Below, in pieces: positions 17,453 to 26,246 of a stretch of 48,267 bases of DNA. Source of the stretch: CAZVLQ01 sp964628185 (GTDB lineage Bacteria; Pseudomonadota; Zetaproteobacteria; Mariprofundales; Mariprofundaceae); contig CAZVLQ010000017.1 in NCBI GenBank assembly GCA_964628185.1, positions 1-48,267 on the forward strand, read 5' to 3'. The notes under the pieces were generated by a model. The model saw only the letters and a list, made by a program, of their open reading frames with translations. It did no database searches and had not been told where the DNA came from. Position 1 is the stretch's first letter. Each line of letters begins with the position of its first letter. The position numbers were made by a program, and so were the translations under genes.

Positions 17453-18574
17453 ATGAAGAAAGTATTACTAAGCACCATCATGCTGACGCTGACATTCGGT
17501 GTGGCGTCAATATCGTGGGCGGGAGCGGATATCGGTCCGTTGCCGGCCGTGAAATACAACAAGGCCAAGGCGGCGCTCGGCAAGCGGCTGTTTTTTGATC
17601 CGCGGCTTTCCGGCGACGCGGCCATCAGTTGCGCTTCGTGCCACATGCCCGGCCATCAGTTCACCGAGGGCGTGGATCTGGGCAAGGCCTATCCGGGCAC
17701 CAGGCATTTCCGCAATGCCCCGACCGTGGTCAATACGGCGGTCAAAAGAAAACTTGGCATTCCGTGGTTCTGGGACGGACGCATCGGCACCAGCCTGAAC
17801 GACGTTACCCGTAACGAGATTACCGAGACCATTGTCATGAACATGGACATGCGCATGATGCAGGAGCGCATCAAGCAGGATCCCGTCTATGTGAAGATGT
17901 TCAAGGACGTGGGCATGGGCGAACCGTCCAACGGCAAGGTGCGCAAGCTGATTCCCGAATTCCTGAAGTCCCTGCAATCCAAAAACGTACCCTTCGACAG
18001 CGGCAAGCTTTCGGCCTCGGCCAAACGCGGCATGAAGCTGTTCAAGGGCAAGGCCGGCTGTATCAGTTGCCATAACGGACCCATGTTCTCCGACGGCAAG
18101 GCGCACATCCTTGGCGTGGCTGAAAACCCGAAGATCAACAGCGATCCGCTGCGTTCTGTGACCATGCACGCTTCGTATATCTTCCTGGGGGTGCAGAACA
18201 ATGCCAACCTTCGCTTCGATGTTGGTCATCATAGCGTGACGCATGCGGATGACGGTTCCGACTACCGTTCCTTTATGACGCCAACGTTACGCGAGCTGAA
18301 ATACACCGCGCCCTACATGCACAACGGCATGCTGGCCACGCTCGACGACGTGATCAACTTCTACAACCGCGGCGGCGGCATTGATCCGAACAAGGACAGG
18401 CTGCTCAAGCCATTGCATCTGTCCAAGAAGCAGAAGAAGGATCTGAAGGCCTTTCTGCTGTCGCTCTCCGGTGATCCCCTGACCGGGCCGCAGTACACCG
18501 TGGCCACAAGTGAGATCAAGGCGATGAGTCAGCCCTACAAGGCCATCAAGAACTGGCGCAAGACCCCGAATTAA
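17453..18574 (+). CDS. Dihaem cytochrome c peroxidase / MauG family protein (IdrP-like, first copy)
   Basis: 373 residues, with an AGGAGG ribosome site. A signal peptide ends near ISWA. Two c-type haem sites, C60-ASC-H64 and C203-ISC-H207, are spaced as in bacterial dihaem peroxidases. The family signature LGKRLFFDPRLSGD precedes the first haem, and the distal region YTAPYMHNGMLATLDDVINFYNRGG is typical. These periplasmic enzymes reduce H2O2 using cytochrome or cupredoxin electrons. Next to a Rieske/AioA-type pair, two such proteins match IdrP1 and IdrP2 of iodate-reducing bacteria, where they are thought to remove a peroxide by-product. Which of the two this one is cannot be decided by eye. 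Confidence 0.82.
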   Translation: MKKVLLSTIMLTLTFGVASISWAGADIGPLPAVKYNKAKAALGKRLFFDPRLSGDAAISCASCHMPGHQFTEGVDLGKAYPGTRHFRNAPTVVNTAVKRKLGIPWFWDGRIGTSLNDVTRNEITETIVMNMDMRMMQERIKQDPVYVKMFKDVGMGEPSNGKVRKLIPEFLKSLQSKNVPFDSGKLSASAKRGMKLFKGKAGCISCHNGPMFSDGKAHILGVAENPKINSDPLRSVTMHASYIFLGVQNNANLRFDVGHHSVTHADDGSDYRSFMTPTLRELKYTAPYMHNGMLATLDDVINFYNRGGGIDPNKDRLLKPLHLSKKQKKDLKAFLLSLSGDPLTGPQYTVATSEIKAMSQPYKAIKNWRKTPN

Positions 18575-18584
18575 GGAGGAAAAG

Positions 18585-19853
18585 ATGAATATAGTGAAAA
18601 TCGCATACGCATTCCTGCTCGCCATGGCCATTGGCATTGCCATGCCCCTGACGACGCAGGCCAGGGACCTTGGGGACGGCAGCGATCCCGATAACGACGC
18701 ACCGCTGGCAGCTCTCGACAAATCCAAGGTGCCGAATCCGACCGACAACCAGATCACGGCCGAGAAGGCCAATCTGGGCATGCTGCTTTACTTCGACACC
18801 CGCATGGGCGGTGACGCCTCGGATTCCTGCGCCTCATGCCATAACCCGAAGCAGGGCTGGGCCTTCTCCGATCCGATCTGCCGTGGCTATCCCGGCACCG
18901 TGCACTGGCGCAACTGTCAGACCACGGTGAACTCGGCCTTCCTGAAGAAGATATTCTGGCATGGCTCCACCACTTCGCTGGAGGCCCAGGTATTTTCCGC
19001 CGCGCTCGGCGCCGTGTCCGGCAATGGCGAGCGGGACGTGATGGAAGCCCGTCTGCAGCATATCCCTTACTATGTGAAGGAATTCAGAAAGATATATGGT
19101 TCACCGCAGCCCAAGATTCAGGACTTTGCCCGTTCCGTCGCCGTGTTTGAGCGGCATGATCTGATCGACGATCAGTCGCCGTTTGATAAATACATGCGCG
19201 GCGATAAAAAGGCGATGAGCAAGGCCGCCATGCGTGGCATGAAGCTGTTCAACGGCAAGGCAAACTGTATCGAATGCCATAACGGTGCCCTGACTACCGA
19301 GGAGAAGTACTACAACCTCGGTGTGCCGAACCCGCCGGAGTGGGATGAAAGCGGTCTCAATCAGATTTCATACCGCTTTGAAAACTACGCCAAGGGCGTG
19401 ACGGAGAAGCTGTACCGTAACAACCATCACGATCTTGGCCTTTACTTCTCCGGCAAGGAGAAGGCTTTGAAGGGCCTGTTCAAGACCCCGCCGGTGCGCT
19501 ATCTGAAGTACACGGCGCCGTACATGCACAATGGAGCCTTCTTCACGCTCGAGGAAGTAGTGGACTTCTACAATCAGGGCGGCGGCAAGAATGATCCTTA
19601 CGGGACCAAAACAAAGATTCTGAAGCCGCTTCATCTCACGGACCAGGAAAAAGCTGATCTGGTGTCTTTTCTGGAGGCGCTCTCCGGTCCCGAGGTGCGG
19701 GCTGATCTCAAGAAGATGCCCAAGCTGCCCGAATATGCGCCGCTTCCGAACACGAAGTACACGGTCCTGGCGCCGGATGCCAAGCATCCCTACTACCACT
19801 ATCCAAATGGCAAAAGGGCGGTCTTCGGTCCGCGCCTGATGGCCCGGAAATAA
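18585..19853 (+). CDS. Dihaem cytochrome c peroxidase / MauG family protein (IdrP-like, second copy)
   Basis: 422 residues, 10 bases after the first copy, with an AGGAGG ribosome site. A signal peptide ends near TTQARD. Haem sites are C82-ASC-H86 and C228-IEC-H232. It shares with its neighbour LGMLLYFDTRMGGD before haem 1 and YTAPYMHNGAFFTLEEVVDFYNQGG, but it is longer, with a C-terminal extension rich in Pro and Tyr. The two are diverged paralogues, not a recent duplication. Joint occurrence with the Rieske and molybdoenzyme genes is the hallmark of the iodate reductase locus (established for idrABP1P2). Confidence 0.82.
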   Translation: MNIVKIAYAFLLAMAIGIAMPLTTQARDLGDGSDPDNDAPLAALDKSKVPNPTDNQITAEKANLGMLLYFDTRMGGDASDSCASCHNPKQGWAFSDPICRGYPGTVHWRNCQTTVNSAFLKKIFWHGSTTSLEAQVFSAALGAVSGNGERDVMEARLQHIPYYVKEFRKIYGSPQPKIQDFARSVAVFERHDLIDDQSPFDKYMRGDKKAMSKAAMRGMKLFNGKANCIECHNGALTTEEKYYNLGVPNPPEWDESGLNQISYRFENYAKGVTEKLYRNNHHDLGLYFSGKEKALKGLFKTPPVRYLKYTAPYMHNGAFFTLEEVVDFYNQGGGKNDPYGTKTKILKPLHLTDQEKADLVSFLEALSGPEVRADLKKMPKLPEYAPLPNTKYTVLAPDAKHPYYHYPNGKRAVFGPRLMARK

Positions 19854-19868
19854 AAGGGAGGAATGAAC

Positions 19869-20447
19869 ATGTCTGATATCAATACGATTTCAAAAGAAAA
19901 AAAGGCGTCCTGCGCCAGCAACAAGTGTCTGATCAGCCGGCGCGGCTTCCTGCTCGGTTCCGGCGCGGCGGCGGCGTCCACGATGATGATTACGCTGTTT
20001 CCCGGTACCGCCAAGGCCCGCAGGGCCAAGGCGCAGGTGGCGCGCTATCCGCGCAAGAAGATCGGCAATATCAGAAAGCTCAGGCAGGACACGCCGGTCG
20101 CGTTCAATTATCCGGACAAGGGCCAGTACTCGGATATGATGCTGGTCAAGACCGGCGTCAAGTGCGGCGGCGGCGTCGGGCCGAAACAGGATGTTGTGGC
20201 ATTCTCCACATTCTGCACCCATCAGGGCGGGCCGCTCGAAGACAGCTACAACAAGAAGTACAAATCACTCGGTCAGTGTCCGTTTCACCTGTCTACCTAT
20301 GATCTGACCCGACACGGTATGATCATCTCCGGCCAGGCCTATGAGTCGCTGCCACAGGTGATTCTGGAAGTGGACAAACGCGGCGATATTTACGCCGTCG
20401 GTATGATGGGCCTGATCTTCGGCCGCTACGACAATTTAAAGGCTTAA
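19869..20447 (+). CDS. idrB: Rieske [2Fe-2S] subunit with Tat signal (AioB/IdrB-like)
   Basis: 192 residues from the ATG at 19869, which lies 7 bases past GGAGG; the ATG at 19863 is too close. Twin-arginine signal S23-R24-R25-GFLLG, followed by a hydrophobic stretch ending TAKA. Cluster ligands are C116-T-H118 and C137-PF-H140. The two cysteines that form the disulfide in bc1-type Rieske proteins are replaced by Gly and Phe, which would be expected to lower the potential. Like AioB, it should carry the signal for the partner molybdoenzyme, which has none. It could equally be called an arsenite-oxidase-type small subunit; the peroxidase neighbours favour IdrB. Confidence 0.75.
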   Translation: MSDINTISKEKKASCASNKCLISRRGFLLGSGAAAASTMMITLFPGTAKARRAKAQVARYPRKKIGNIRKLRQDTPVAFNYPDKGQYSDMMLVKTGVKCGGGVGPKQDVVAFSTFCTHQGGPLEDSYNKKYKSLGQCPFHLSTYDLTRHGMIISGQAYESLPQVILEVDKRGDIYAVGMMGLIFGRYDNLKA

Positions 20448-20460
20448 GGAGGAATTAAAA

Positions 20461-23202
20461 ATGACTACGCCATATTATCAACCCCTGGATCATGTGCCTC
20501 TGCCGCCGAAAAGCGCCGATGTACTGACCACGGCCTGCGACTACTGCATTGTCGGCTGCGCCTACAAGATATTCCGCTGGCCGGTGGACGGCCCCAACGG
20601 CGGTCCCAAGGCGAGCCAGAATGCCTTCAACGTGGATTTTCCGGTCGATCCTTTAAGCTGGTGGTATCCGGAAAACCAGTACAACCAGGTGGTGCACAAC
20701 GGCCGCCTGCATCACGTCATCGTGCTGCCGGACCGGGACACCAAGTACGTCAACAAGGGCGATTCCTCCATACGCGGCGGCTGCATCGCGCAGAAGGTGT
20801 ACAATCCGCGTACTCCGACGCATGATCGCCTGAAGACGCCGCTGGTGCGCATCATGGGCACGCTGTTGCCCGTGGACTGGAATACGGCCCTGGACGTGGC
20901 CGCGGCGGTGGGTAAGTACGCCGTCGAGCGCTACGGACCGCTAGCCTACGGTTTCAAGGCGAACTCCTACCAGTACATGGAGAATACCTACGCCTTCCGC
21001 AAGCTGGCCTGGCGCAACATCGTGACCGCGAACTACTCGGATCACGACAACCCGGGCCATTATCCCTCAACGCCGGGCTTCCGCGACGCCGGATTCGACA
21101 ACTTCGGCCCGTCCTATGACGACTACCGTATGGCGGAAACCCTGCTTATCTGCGGCACCGATCCGTGGGAGACGAAGACCATCGCCTTCACCCAGTTCAT
21201 GAAGCCGGGTATCGAGGAAGGCCACAAGCTGATCTATATGATCCCGCGGCGCAGCGCCGGCGTGGCCTATGCCGAGGCCAACGGCGGAGTGTGGCTGGAT
21301 GTGTTCCCCGGCACCGACTCGCTGGTGATGGGCGCGATGATGCGCATCATCTACGAGAACGGCTGGGAGGACAAGGCATGGATGAAGAAGTGGCTCAACA
21401 ACAACTGGGAGACCTCCTCGGGCTTCGGCCAGGGCACGCGCAACACCAACTGGCAGTGGCGCACGACCTGGGGCAAGTTCCAGCCCAAGAGCTTCGCCGA
21501 GTGGAAGAAGTGGCTGTTCGCCCAGAAGGAGTATGAACTGGAGAACGCCGCGAGGATTTCCGGCGTGGACGCCGCCAAGATACAAAAGGCGGCTGAACTG
21601 CTGGCCAGGCCGAAGGCGGACGGCAGCCGGGTGAAGGCCTCCTTCGTCGTCGAGAAGGGCTGCTACTGGTCGGCCAATACGGTGAACACCAACGCCATCG
21701 CGGCGCTGGCCCTTACCTGCGGCGCCGGCGGCAGGCCGGGGCAGGTGGTCGGCCGCATGGGCGGTCACCAGCGCGGCGGCCAGGGCGGCGGACGCTTTCC
21801 GACCAACAAGAGCCCCCAGAAGGTGCCGGGGCGCCGGCGGTTGAAGCTGAACGTGGACGTATGGACGCGTTCCGGTCATACCCGTTTCGCACATGTGATC
21901 GGTACCACGTGGCTGACCTCGATGAGCGGGACACAGTCGCTGCAACGGCGCTTTGATGAGTTGATCATCGACAACCCGAACCAGATTACCTCGTTTAACA
22001 AGGACGAGATGATCAGGGCGCTGAAGGCGCGTATGGACTCGGGTGGCATGGTGCTGATCGACCAGGATATCTACCTGCGCAGTCCCATCGGCTCCCGCTA
22101 TGCGGATATTATCTTCCCGGTGGCGACATGGGGCGAGGATGATTTCCTGCGCGCCCAGGGCGAGCGCAGGCTTCGTCTGTACTCGAAGTTCTACGACGCA
22201 CCGGGTGAGGCCAAGCCGGACTGGTGGATTATCGCCGAACTGGCCAAGCGCATGGGCTACAACGCCACCGGCGACTACGACTGGAAGAACTCCAATGACG
22301 TAGCCGAGGCGATGTCACGCAATTCGCGCAAGGGACGCAAGGCCTACCACATGGTCAAGGTGGCGGCCCATGCCGAGGGCAAGACACTGCATGAGAAGTT
22401 CCGCGAACTGGGTTCCGACGGCATCCAGGGACCGACCTTCTATGTGGACGGCAAGCTCTTCGGTTCCAAGCGCCTGCATGATACCGAGCTGCCTTCGCGG
22501 CTTGGCAAGAGCGATGATCCACAGGATATCGCCCACTATGTGGACCGGCTGGACCTGTTGCAGACGGGTGCGAACTTCATCTCCAAGAAGACAACGCACT
22601 TCAACTCGCAAACCGGCAAGTGCAACATCCAGAAGTTTCGCTGGTCGCTGCATTCGGACCTGTGGAACTGGCTCAAGCCCCGCGGCGACGAGCTGTGGAT
22701 GGACAACGGACGGACGAATGAAATCTGGCAGTCGAAGTTCGATGACTTCCGGCGTCCGTACATCATGCAGCGCTGGCCGGAAAACTGGTGCGAGATCCAT
22801 CCGGACGACGCCGCCAGGCGTGGCATTGAGTCGGGTGACCGGGTGGTGCTCTACTCCGACCGCGTACCGGTGGTGAAAGAGACCATCCTCGGCGTCAAGG
22901 GGAACGACTATCAGTTCTCCGGGCTGATGAAGGCCGGCCATATCGAGCTCACCAGGGGCGCGATTACGGCCATTGCCGTGGTCACGCCGGATATCAAGAA
23001 GGGCGTGGTATTCACGGACTTCAATGACCATCGTTCCCAGGCCAACGCCCTGACGGCTGCGGTTCCGGATTCCATTTCCGGAAACTGGAACTACAAGATG
23101 GCCATCGCCAAGGTGCGAAAGATCGGCGAGTCGCCGTACAAGCGGGATATGCACGCCATGTCCTTCACACGCCGCGGCATTGTTGGTCCGGAAACCGCCT
23201 GA
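20461..23202 (+). CDS. idrA: Molybdopterin oxidoreductase, AioA/IdrA clade (probable iodate-reductase-like catalytic subunit)
   Basis: 913 residues with no signal peptide, probably exported with the Rieske subunit. Iron-sulfur motif C26-x2-C29-x3-C33, then about 70 residues later S102/S103 before IRGG where most DMSO-reductase family enzymes have a fourth Cys. This indicates a [3Fe-4S] cluster as in AioA. RMGGHQ near residue 438 is kept from AioA, but the region HYPSTPGFRDAGFDNFG lacks the His and Glu that AioA uses to bind arsenite (from memory of that family). The length is nearer IdrA than AioA (about 825). With two dihaem peroxidases in the operon, iodate reduction is the best guess; a related oxyanion cannot be excluded. 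Confidence 0.72.
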   Translation: MTTPYYQPLDHVPLPPKSADVLTTACDYCIVGCAYKIFRWPVDGPNGGPKASQNAFNVDFPVDPLSWWYPENQYNQVVHNGRLHHVIVLPDRDTKYVNKGDSSIRGGCIAQKVYNPRTPTHDRLKTPLVRIMGTLLPVDWNTALDVAAAVGKYAVERYGPLAYGFKANSYQYMENTYAFRKLAWRNIVTANYSDHDNPGHYPSTPGFRDAGFDNFGPSYDDYRMAETLLICGTDPWETKTIAFTQFMKPGIEEGHKLIYMIPRRSAGVAYAEANGGVWLDVFPGTDSLVMGAMMRIIYENGWEDKAWMKKWLNNNWETSSGFGQGTRNTNWQWRTTWGKFQPKSFAEWKKWLFAQKEYELENAARISGVDAAKIQKAAELLARPKADGSRVKASFVVEKGCYWSANTVNTNAIAALALTCGAGGRPGQVVGRMGGHQRGGQGGGRFPTNKSPQKVPGRRRLKLNVDVWTRSGHTRFAHVIGTTWLTSMSGTQSLQRRFDELIIDNPNQITSFNKDEMIRALKARMDSGGMVLIDQDIYLRSPIGSRYADIIFPVATWGEDDFLRAQGERRLRLYSKFYDAPGEAKPDWWIIAELAKRMGYNATGDYDWKNSNDVAEAMSRNSRKGRKAYHMVKVAAHAEGKTLHEKFRELGSDGIQGPTFYVDGKLFGSKRLHDTELPSRLGKSDDPQDIAHYVDRLDLLQTGANFISKKTTHFNSQTGKCNIQKFRWSLHSDLWNWLKPRGDELWMDNGRTNEIWQSKFDDFRRPYIMQRWPENWCEIHPDDAARRGIESGDRVVLYSDRVPVVKETILGVKGNDYQFSGLMKAGHIELTRGAITAIAVVTPDIKKGVVFTDFNDHRSQANALTAAVPDSISGNWNYKMAIAKVRKIGESPYKRDMHAMSFTRRGIVGPETA

Positions 23203-23225
23203 ACCGGCAGTAGCAGGAAAGAAGG

Positions 23226-23256
23226 AAGGGGGCGCACCCGCGTCCCCTTTTCTTTT
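23226..23256 (+). terminator. Intrinsic terminator after the molybdoenzyme gene
   Basis: AAGGGG-G-CGC (23226-23235) pairs with GCG-T-CCCCTT (23240-23249) around ACCC, and is followed by TTCTTTT. It starts 24 bases after the stop codon and should end the sigma-54 operon. It directly abuts the REP-like element. Confidence 0.7.
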
Positions 23257-23331
23257 GAAAAAAGGGGACAGTTTCACTTTTTCCGGGTTCCGGCTTCGCC
23301 GGGAAAGAAAGTAAACTGTCCCCTTTTTTCA
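23256..23331. repeat. GGGGACAG REP-like element, copy 3 (inverted relative to copy 2)
   Basis: Perfect 19-base terminal arms (23256-23274 and 23313-23331, core GGGGACAGTTT) continue into CACTTTTTCC on one side and GGAAAGAAAGTAAA on the other. The centre GGCTTCGCC is the reverse complement of the centre of copy 2, so this is the same element in the opposite orientation. It lies between the molybdoenzyme and the HEAT-repeat gene. Confidence 0.85.
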
Positions 23332-23392
23332 AAAAGCATTGCAATGTCCGTGGATGTACGCAAATATCGGTGAAACGCATCGAGGAGGTTAA

Positions 23393-25570
23393 ATGGTGAA
23401 GCAGGAAACAAAGTTGACGAGCAGGGACCGGGCAATAGACGCGCTCATTAAGGTGCTGGAAACAGGCAATGAAGTGCACCGCTGTTTTGCGGCTCAGGCC
23501 CTGGGCAAGATCGGAGACAGAAAAGCCGTGCCGCCGCTGATGGATCACGTCCGGGATATGGACCTGGACGTGGCGCTGGATTCCATTGAAGCCCTGGGCT
23601 TGATTGGCGATCCCGCTTCCGTGCCGTTGCTGACCGAAGGCTTCAACCTTGCCGATGTACCGGATATCAAGCTGAATGCCGTTGCCGCCATTGGCCGGCT
23701 TGGCGGCGAGGAAGTGGTTGATGAAATGATCAAGGCGCTACGCCTGGATCTGGATATGGTTGATGGTGCCGGATGGGATGCCTCCTGGGATATCAATCAT
23801 ATCGCCGTTGAGACGCTTGGGCGTATTGGCGATGCGCGAGCGGTGGAGCCGCTTGCGTCCATGCTGGATGATGACACCGTTGTTGAAGAGGAGGGAAATA
23901 TTCTGAACGCTCTTGTTCGCTGCGGAGAGGAGGGTGTATCCGTGGCGGCGAATCGTCTGCGGGAACACGGCATGGCCCGCAGCCGCCGCCGGGCCGCAAT
24001 GGCGCTGGGTCATGTGGATATTGCGACCGCCAAGGATGCACTGGCGGAGGCCCTGCTGGATGAGGATGCTGATGTGCGTATCTATGCGGCCCGGTCGCTG
24101 GCGGGTTTTATGGATAAGGCCTATCTGGTTCCACTGTTCATGTTGCTCAAGGATCAGAATGCGGAGGTGCGCCGGGATGCCGTTCAGCTTATTGCCAGCC
24201 TTGGCGGAGAACGCAGCGCTGAAAAGATTTTATCCCTGCTGGAGGATGAGGATACCGGCGTGCGTATCGCCGCGGCACGTGTGCTGGGAGATTTGCAGGT
24301 TAAAGATGCCGTGGAGCCGTTGCTCGGGTTGCTGGGAGACGGTGATGTAAAAATGCGCCAGACGGCTGTGGATGCCCTGGGCAAGATCGGTGACGCGCGC
24401 GCACGCGAGGCGTTGCTCGATCTGCTGATGAACAGCGAAGAGGATGAAACAGTGCGTTCCGTTGTTCCGGCCGCGCTTGTCGGCATGGCGGATAACACGG
24501 TGTTTTCCGCCCTCAGGGAAGTGGTGGGCGATGATAGCCGTGTGTTGCGCAGCATCACTTTGATTGCCCTGCGCGAGATCGATCATCCGCAGGCCAGGGA
24601 TGTGCTGCTGGCGGCCCTGCGCGGCGAACTGCTGGCGCCGCCCCCGGCGGAAGAGGATGAAAAGGCGGTGGGGGATGGAGAGCCCGGTGAAGCAACGGCC
24701 CGGGAGCAGCCTGAAACGGACATGGCGGCGGAGGACGACGCAGCGAGTGAAGATCAACAGGGACAATCCACGCTGGAGACCATCGCACAGGATAATCTGA
24801 AGGCGGAGAAATCCCTGGCCGAGACGCCGGAGGATGTGATTGACGAAGACCTTCCGGAGGATGTAAAGACATTTGTCGGCGTCGCTGAAAAAAACTGGGA
24901 AGAGATCAAGTCTTTTACGATTGAGACGCCGGCGCCGCACCTTGATGTGCGCCGCTTTGCCGCCCGCGCCCTGGCCGGTTGTCCGGGCGAGGACGTCGTG
25001 GATGCGCTTTGCGCCTGCCTGGAAGACGAAGATGCCGATTTGCAGGTGGAGGCCGTCAAGTCTCTGGGCCGCATCGGTGATGAGCGCGCCGTCTCCCGTC
25101 TGTTGTCGCTGACCGGCTGCGACGACGCCCGATTGCGTTTTGCAGTGACACGTAGCCTCGGTCAGATGCAGGCAAAAGAGGCGCATGAAGCGCTGTTGAA
25201 TCAACTTGACGATGAAGATTCTTTCGTCCGCCTGGCCGCCGCGGAGACGCTGGCTTGTTTTCAGGATGAAGATGTAAGAATAGCCCTGCGTACGCGACTG
25301 CTGCAGGACGGAGAACTCGGTGTCCGGCTGGCCTGCGCCAAGTCGCTGTCGGCTGTCGGTAGCAAGGACGATGTTGAGGCCATAGTCCAGGCGGCGTTTC
25401 TCGATGAGGGTGAACAGCGCCTTGAGATGGGAGCTATTCTGCGTGGTTTTCACCCGGACCAGGCCACGGAGCATCTGCTCGCCGTGCTCAATGATCCCGA
25501 ACAGGATTTTTATCACCGCGTGGCGATCGAGGCCCTGCAGGAAATTCATCGCCCCGAGGAAGCCGTCTGA
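23393..25570 (+). CDS. HEAT-repeat scaffold protein
   Basis: 725 residues, ATG after GAGGAGG. Nearly the whole length is made of roughly 31-residue HEAT/PBS-lyase-like repeats (for example AAQALGKIGDRKAVPPLMDH, ARVLGDLQVKDAVEPLLGLL, AVKSLGRIGDERAVSRLLSL). They fall in two blocks (about 15-415 and 510-720) split by an acidic, disordered-looking linker (about 416-495). There is no signal peptide, so it is cytoplasmic. Such proteins bind partners rather than catalyse. It lies next to the molybdoenzyme operon but is separated from it by a terminator and a repeat. A role in assembly of the exported complex is a guess. Confidence 0.8.
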   Translation: MVKQETKLTSRDRAIDALIKVLETGNEVHRCFAAQALGKIGDRKAVPPLMDHVRDMDLDVALDSIEALGLIGDPASVPLLTEGFNLADVPDIKLNAVAAIGRLGGEEVVDEMIKALRLDLDMVDGAGWDASWDINHIAVETLGRIGDARAVEPLASMLDDDTVVEEEGNILNALVRCGEEGVSVAANRLREHGMARSRRRAAMALGHVDIATAKDALAEALLDEDADVRIYAARSLAGFMDKAYLVPLFMLLKDQNAEVRRDAVQLIASLGGERSAEKILSLLEDEDTGVRIAAARVLGDLQVKDAVEPLLGLLGDGDVKMRQTAVDALGKIGDARAREALLDLLMNSEEDETVRSVVPAALVGMADNTVFSALREVVGDDSRVLRSITLIALREIDHPQARDVLLAALRGELLAPPPAEEDEKAVGDGEPGEATAREQPETDMAAEDDAASEDQQGQSTLETIAQDNLKAEKSLAETPEDVIDEDLPEDVKTFVGVAEKNWEEIKSFTIETPAPHLDVRRFAARALAGCPGEDVVDALCACLEDEDADLQVEAVKSLGRIGDERAVSRLLSLTGCDDARLRFAVTRSLGQMQAKEAHEALLNQLDDEDSFVRLAAAETLACFQDEDVRIALRTRLLQDGELGVRLACAKSLSAVGSKDDVEAIVQAAFLDEGEQRLEMGAILRGFHPDQATEHLLAVLNDPEQDFYHRVAIEALQEIHRPEEAV

Positions 25571-25661
25571 AATATACGGGATTTCATACAGTATTCATCA
25601 TGCATCTTCATGGTGCATGACTTGAAGATGAGGGGAGGAAAATACTTGACTAAAGGAGAGA

Positions 25662-26216
25662 ATGATGATTCATCATAAAAACCGCGGCATGATGGCAGCC
25701 ATGGTCATTGGGGCGGTCGCATTCGCCCTGACGCCGGCGGCATGGGCGGATGGTATGCACCATGGCGGCTATGGTCAGGACGAGGGTGTTTCGGCCGCAT
25801 TTATTGTTCCGTTGTATCCACAAAAGACGGCTGATCTGAAAAAAGGCGTACCTGCCGGTATGACCGCGGCCAGTTTCAAGGCTGGACATGGATCGCTGGT
25901 TCTGACCAGGCTGCCAGGCGGCAAGGTTAAGGCGAAGTTCTATTTTAGCGGTTTGATTCCCAATGGCGTATACAGCCTGTGGAACGTCTTTCAGACCCAT
26001 CCGTGGAAGGATGAACCCTTCGGTGGAAAATTCGGCAGTGGAATCCATTCGGTGGTTGCCGATGCACACGGTTTTGCGCGTAAGACAGTGGTTCTGGACA
26101 AATGGCCCGGCATTGCCTTTTCACTGGACTACCATGCCGATGGGAAACTCAGCCAGTCCAAAGGCGCATATCCAGGCGCCTTATGGGGAGATATCCCTTC
26201 AGAGCCAAAGCGGTAG
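25662..26216 (+). CDS. Secreted protein of unknown function
   Basis: 184 residues, with AAGGAG upstream of two adjacent ATGs (25662 and 25665). A signal peptide ends near AAWA, followed by a His/Gly-rich start of the mature protein (DGMHHGGYGQDEG). The remainder is beta-rich (GKVKAKFYFSGLIPNGVYSLWNVF). I see no haem, iron-sulfur or type 1 copper motif. It sits 31 bases before a cupredoxin in the same direction; a metal-related periplasmic role is possible but unproven. Confidence 0.6.
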   Translation: MMIHHKNRGMMAAMVIGAVAFALTPAAWADGMHHGGYGQDEGVSAAFIVPLYPQKTADLKKGVPAGMTAASFKAGHGSLVLTRLPGGKVKAKFYFSGLIPNGVYSLWNVFQTHPWKDEPFGGKFGSGIHSVVADAHGFARKTVVLDKWPGIAFSLDYHADGKLSQSKGAYPGALWGDIPSEPKR

Positions 26217-26246
26217 TTTGCCATGACAGTCTGGGAGCTGCGTAGC

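Noticed and set aside
20461..23202. Naming the molybdoenzyme arsenite oxidase (aioA)
   Set aside because: The iron-sulfur motif and overall family fit, but two dihaem peroxidases in the operon, the greater length and the altered substrate pocket fit the IdrA branch better.
24230..25549. Long minus-strand open frame opposite the HEAT-repeat gene
   Set aside because: The plus strand encodes regular HEAT repeats with a strong ribosome site. The opposite frame is a low-complexity shadow.
25611..25626. Fourth sigma-54 promoter before the secreted protein gene (TGGTGCATGACTTGAA)
   Set aside because: The -12 element lacks the required GC (it has GA) and the -24 element has TGGTG instead of TGGC. 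It is too weak to claim despite the nearby TTTCATACAG motif.
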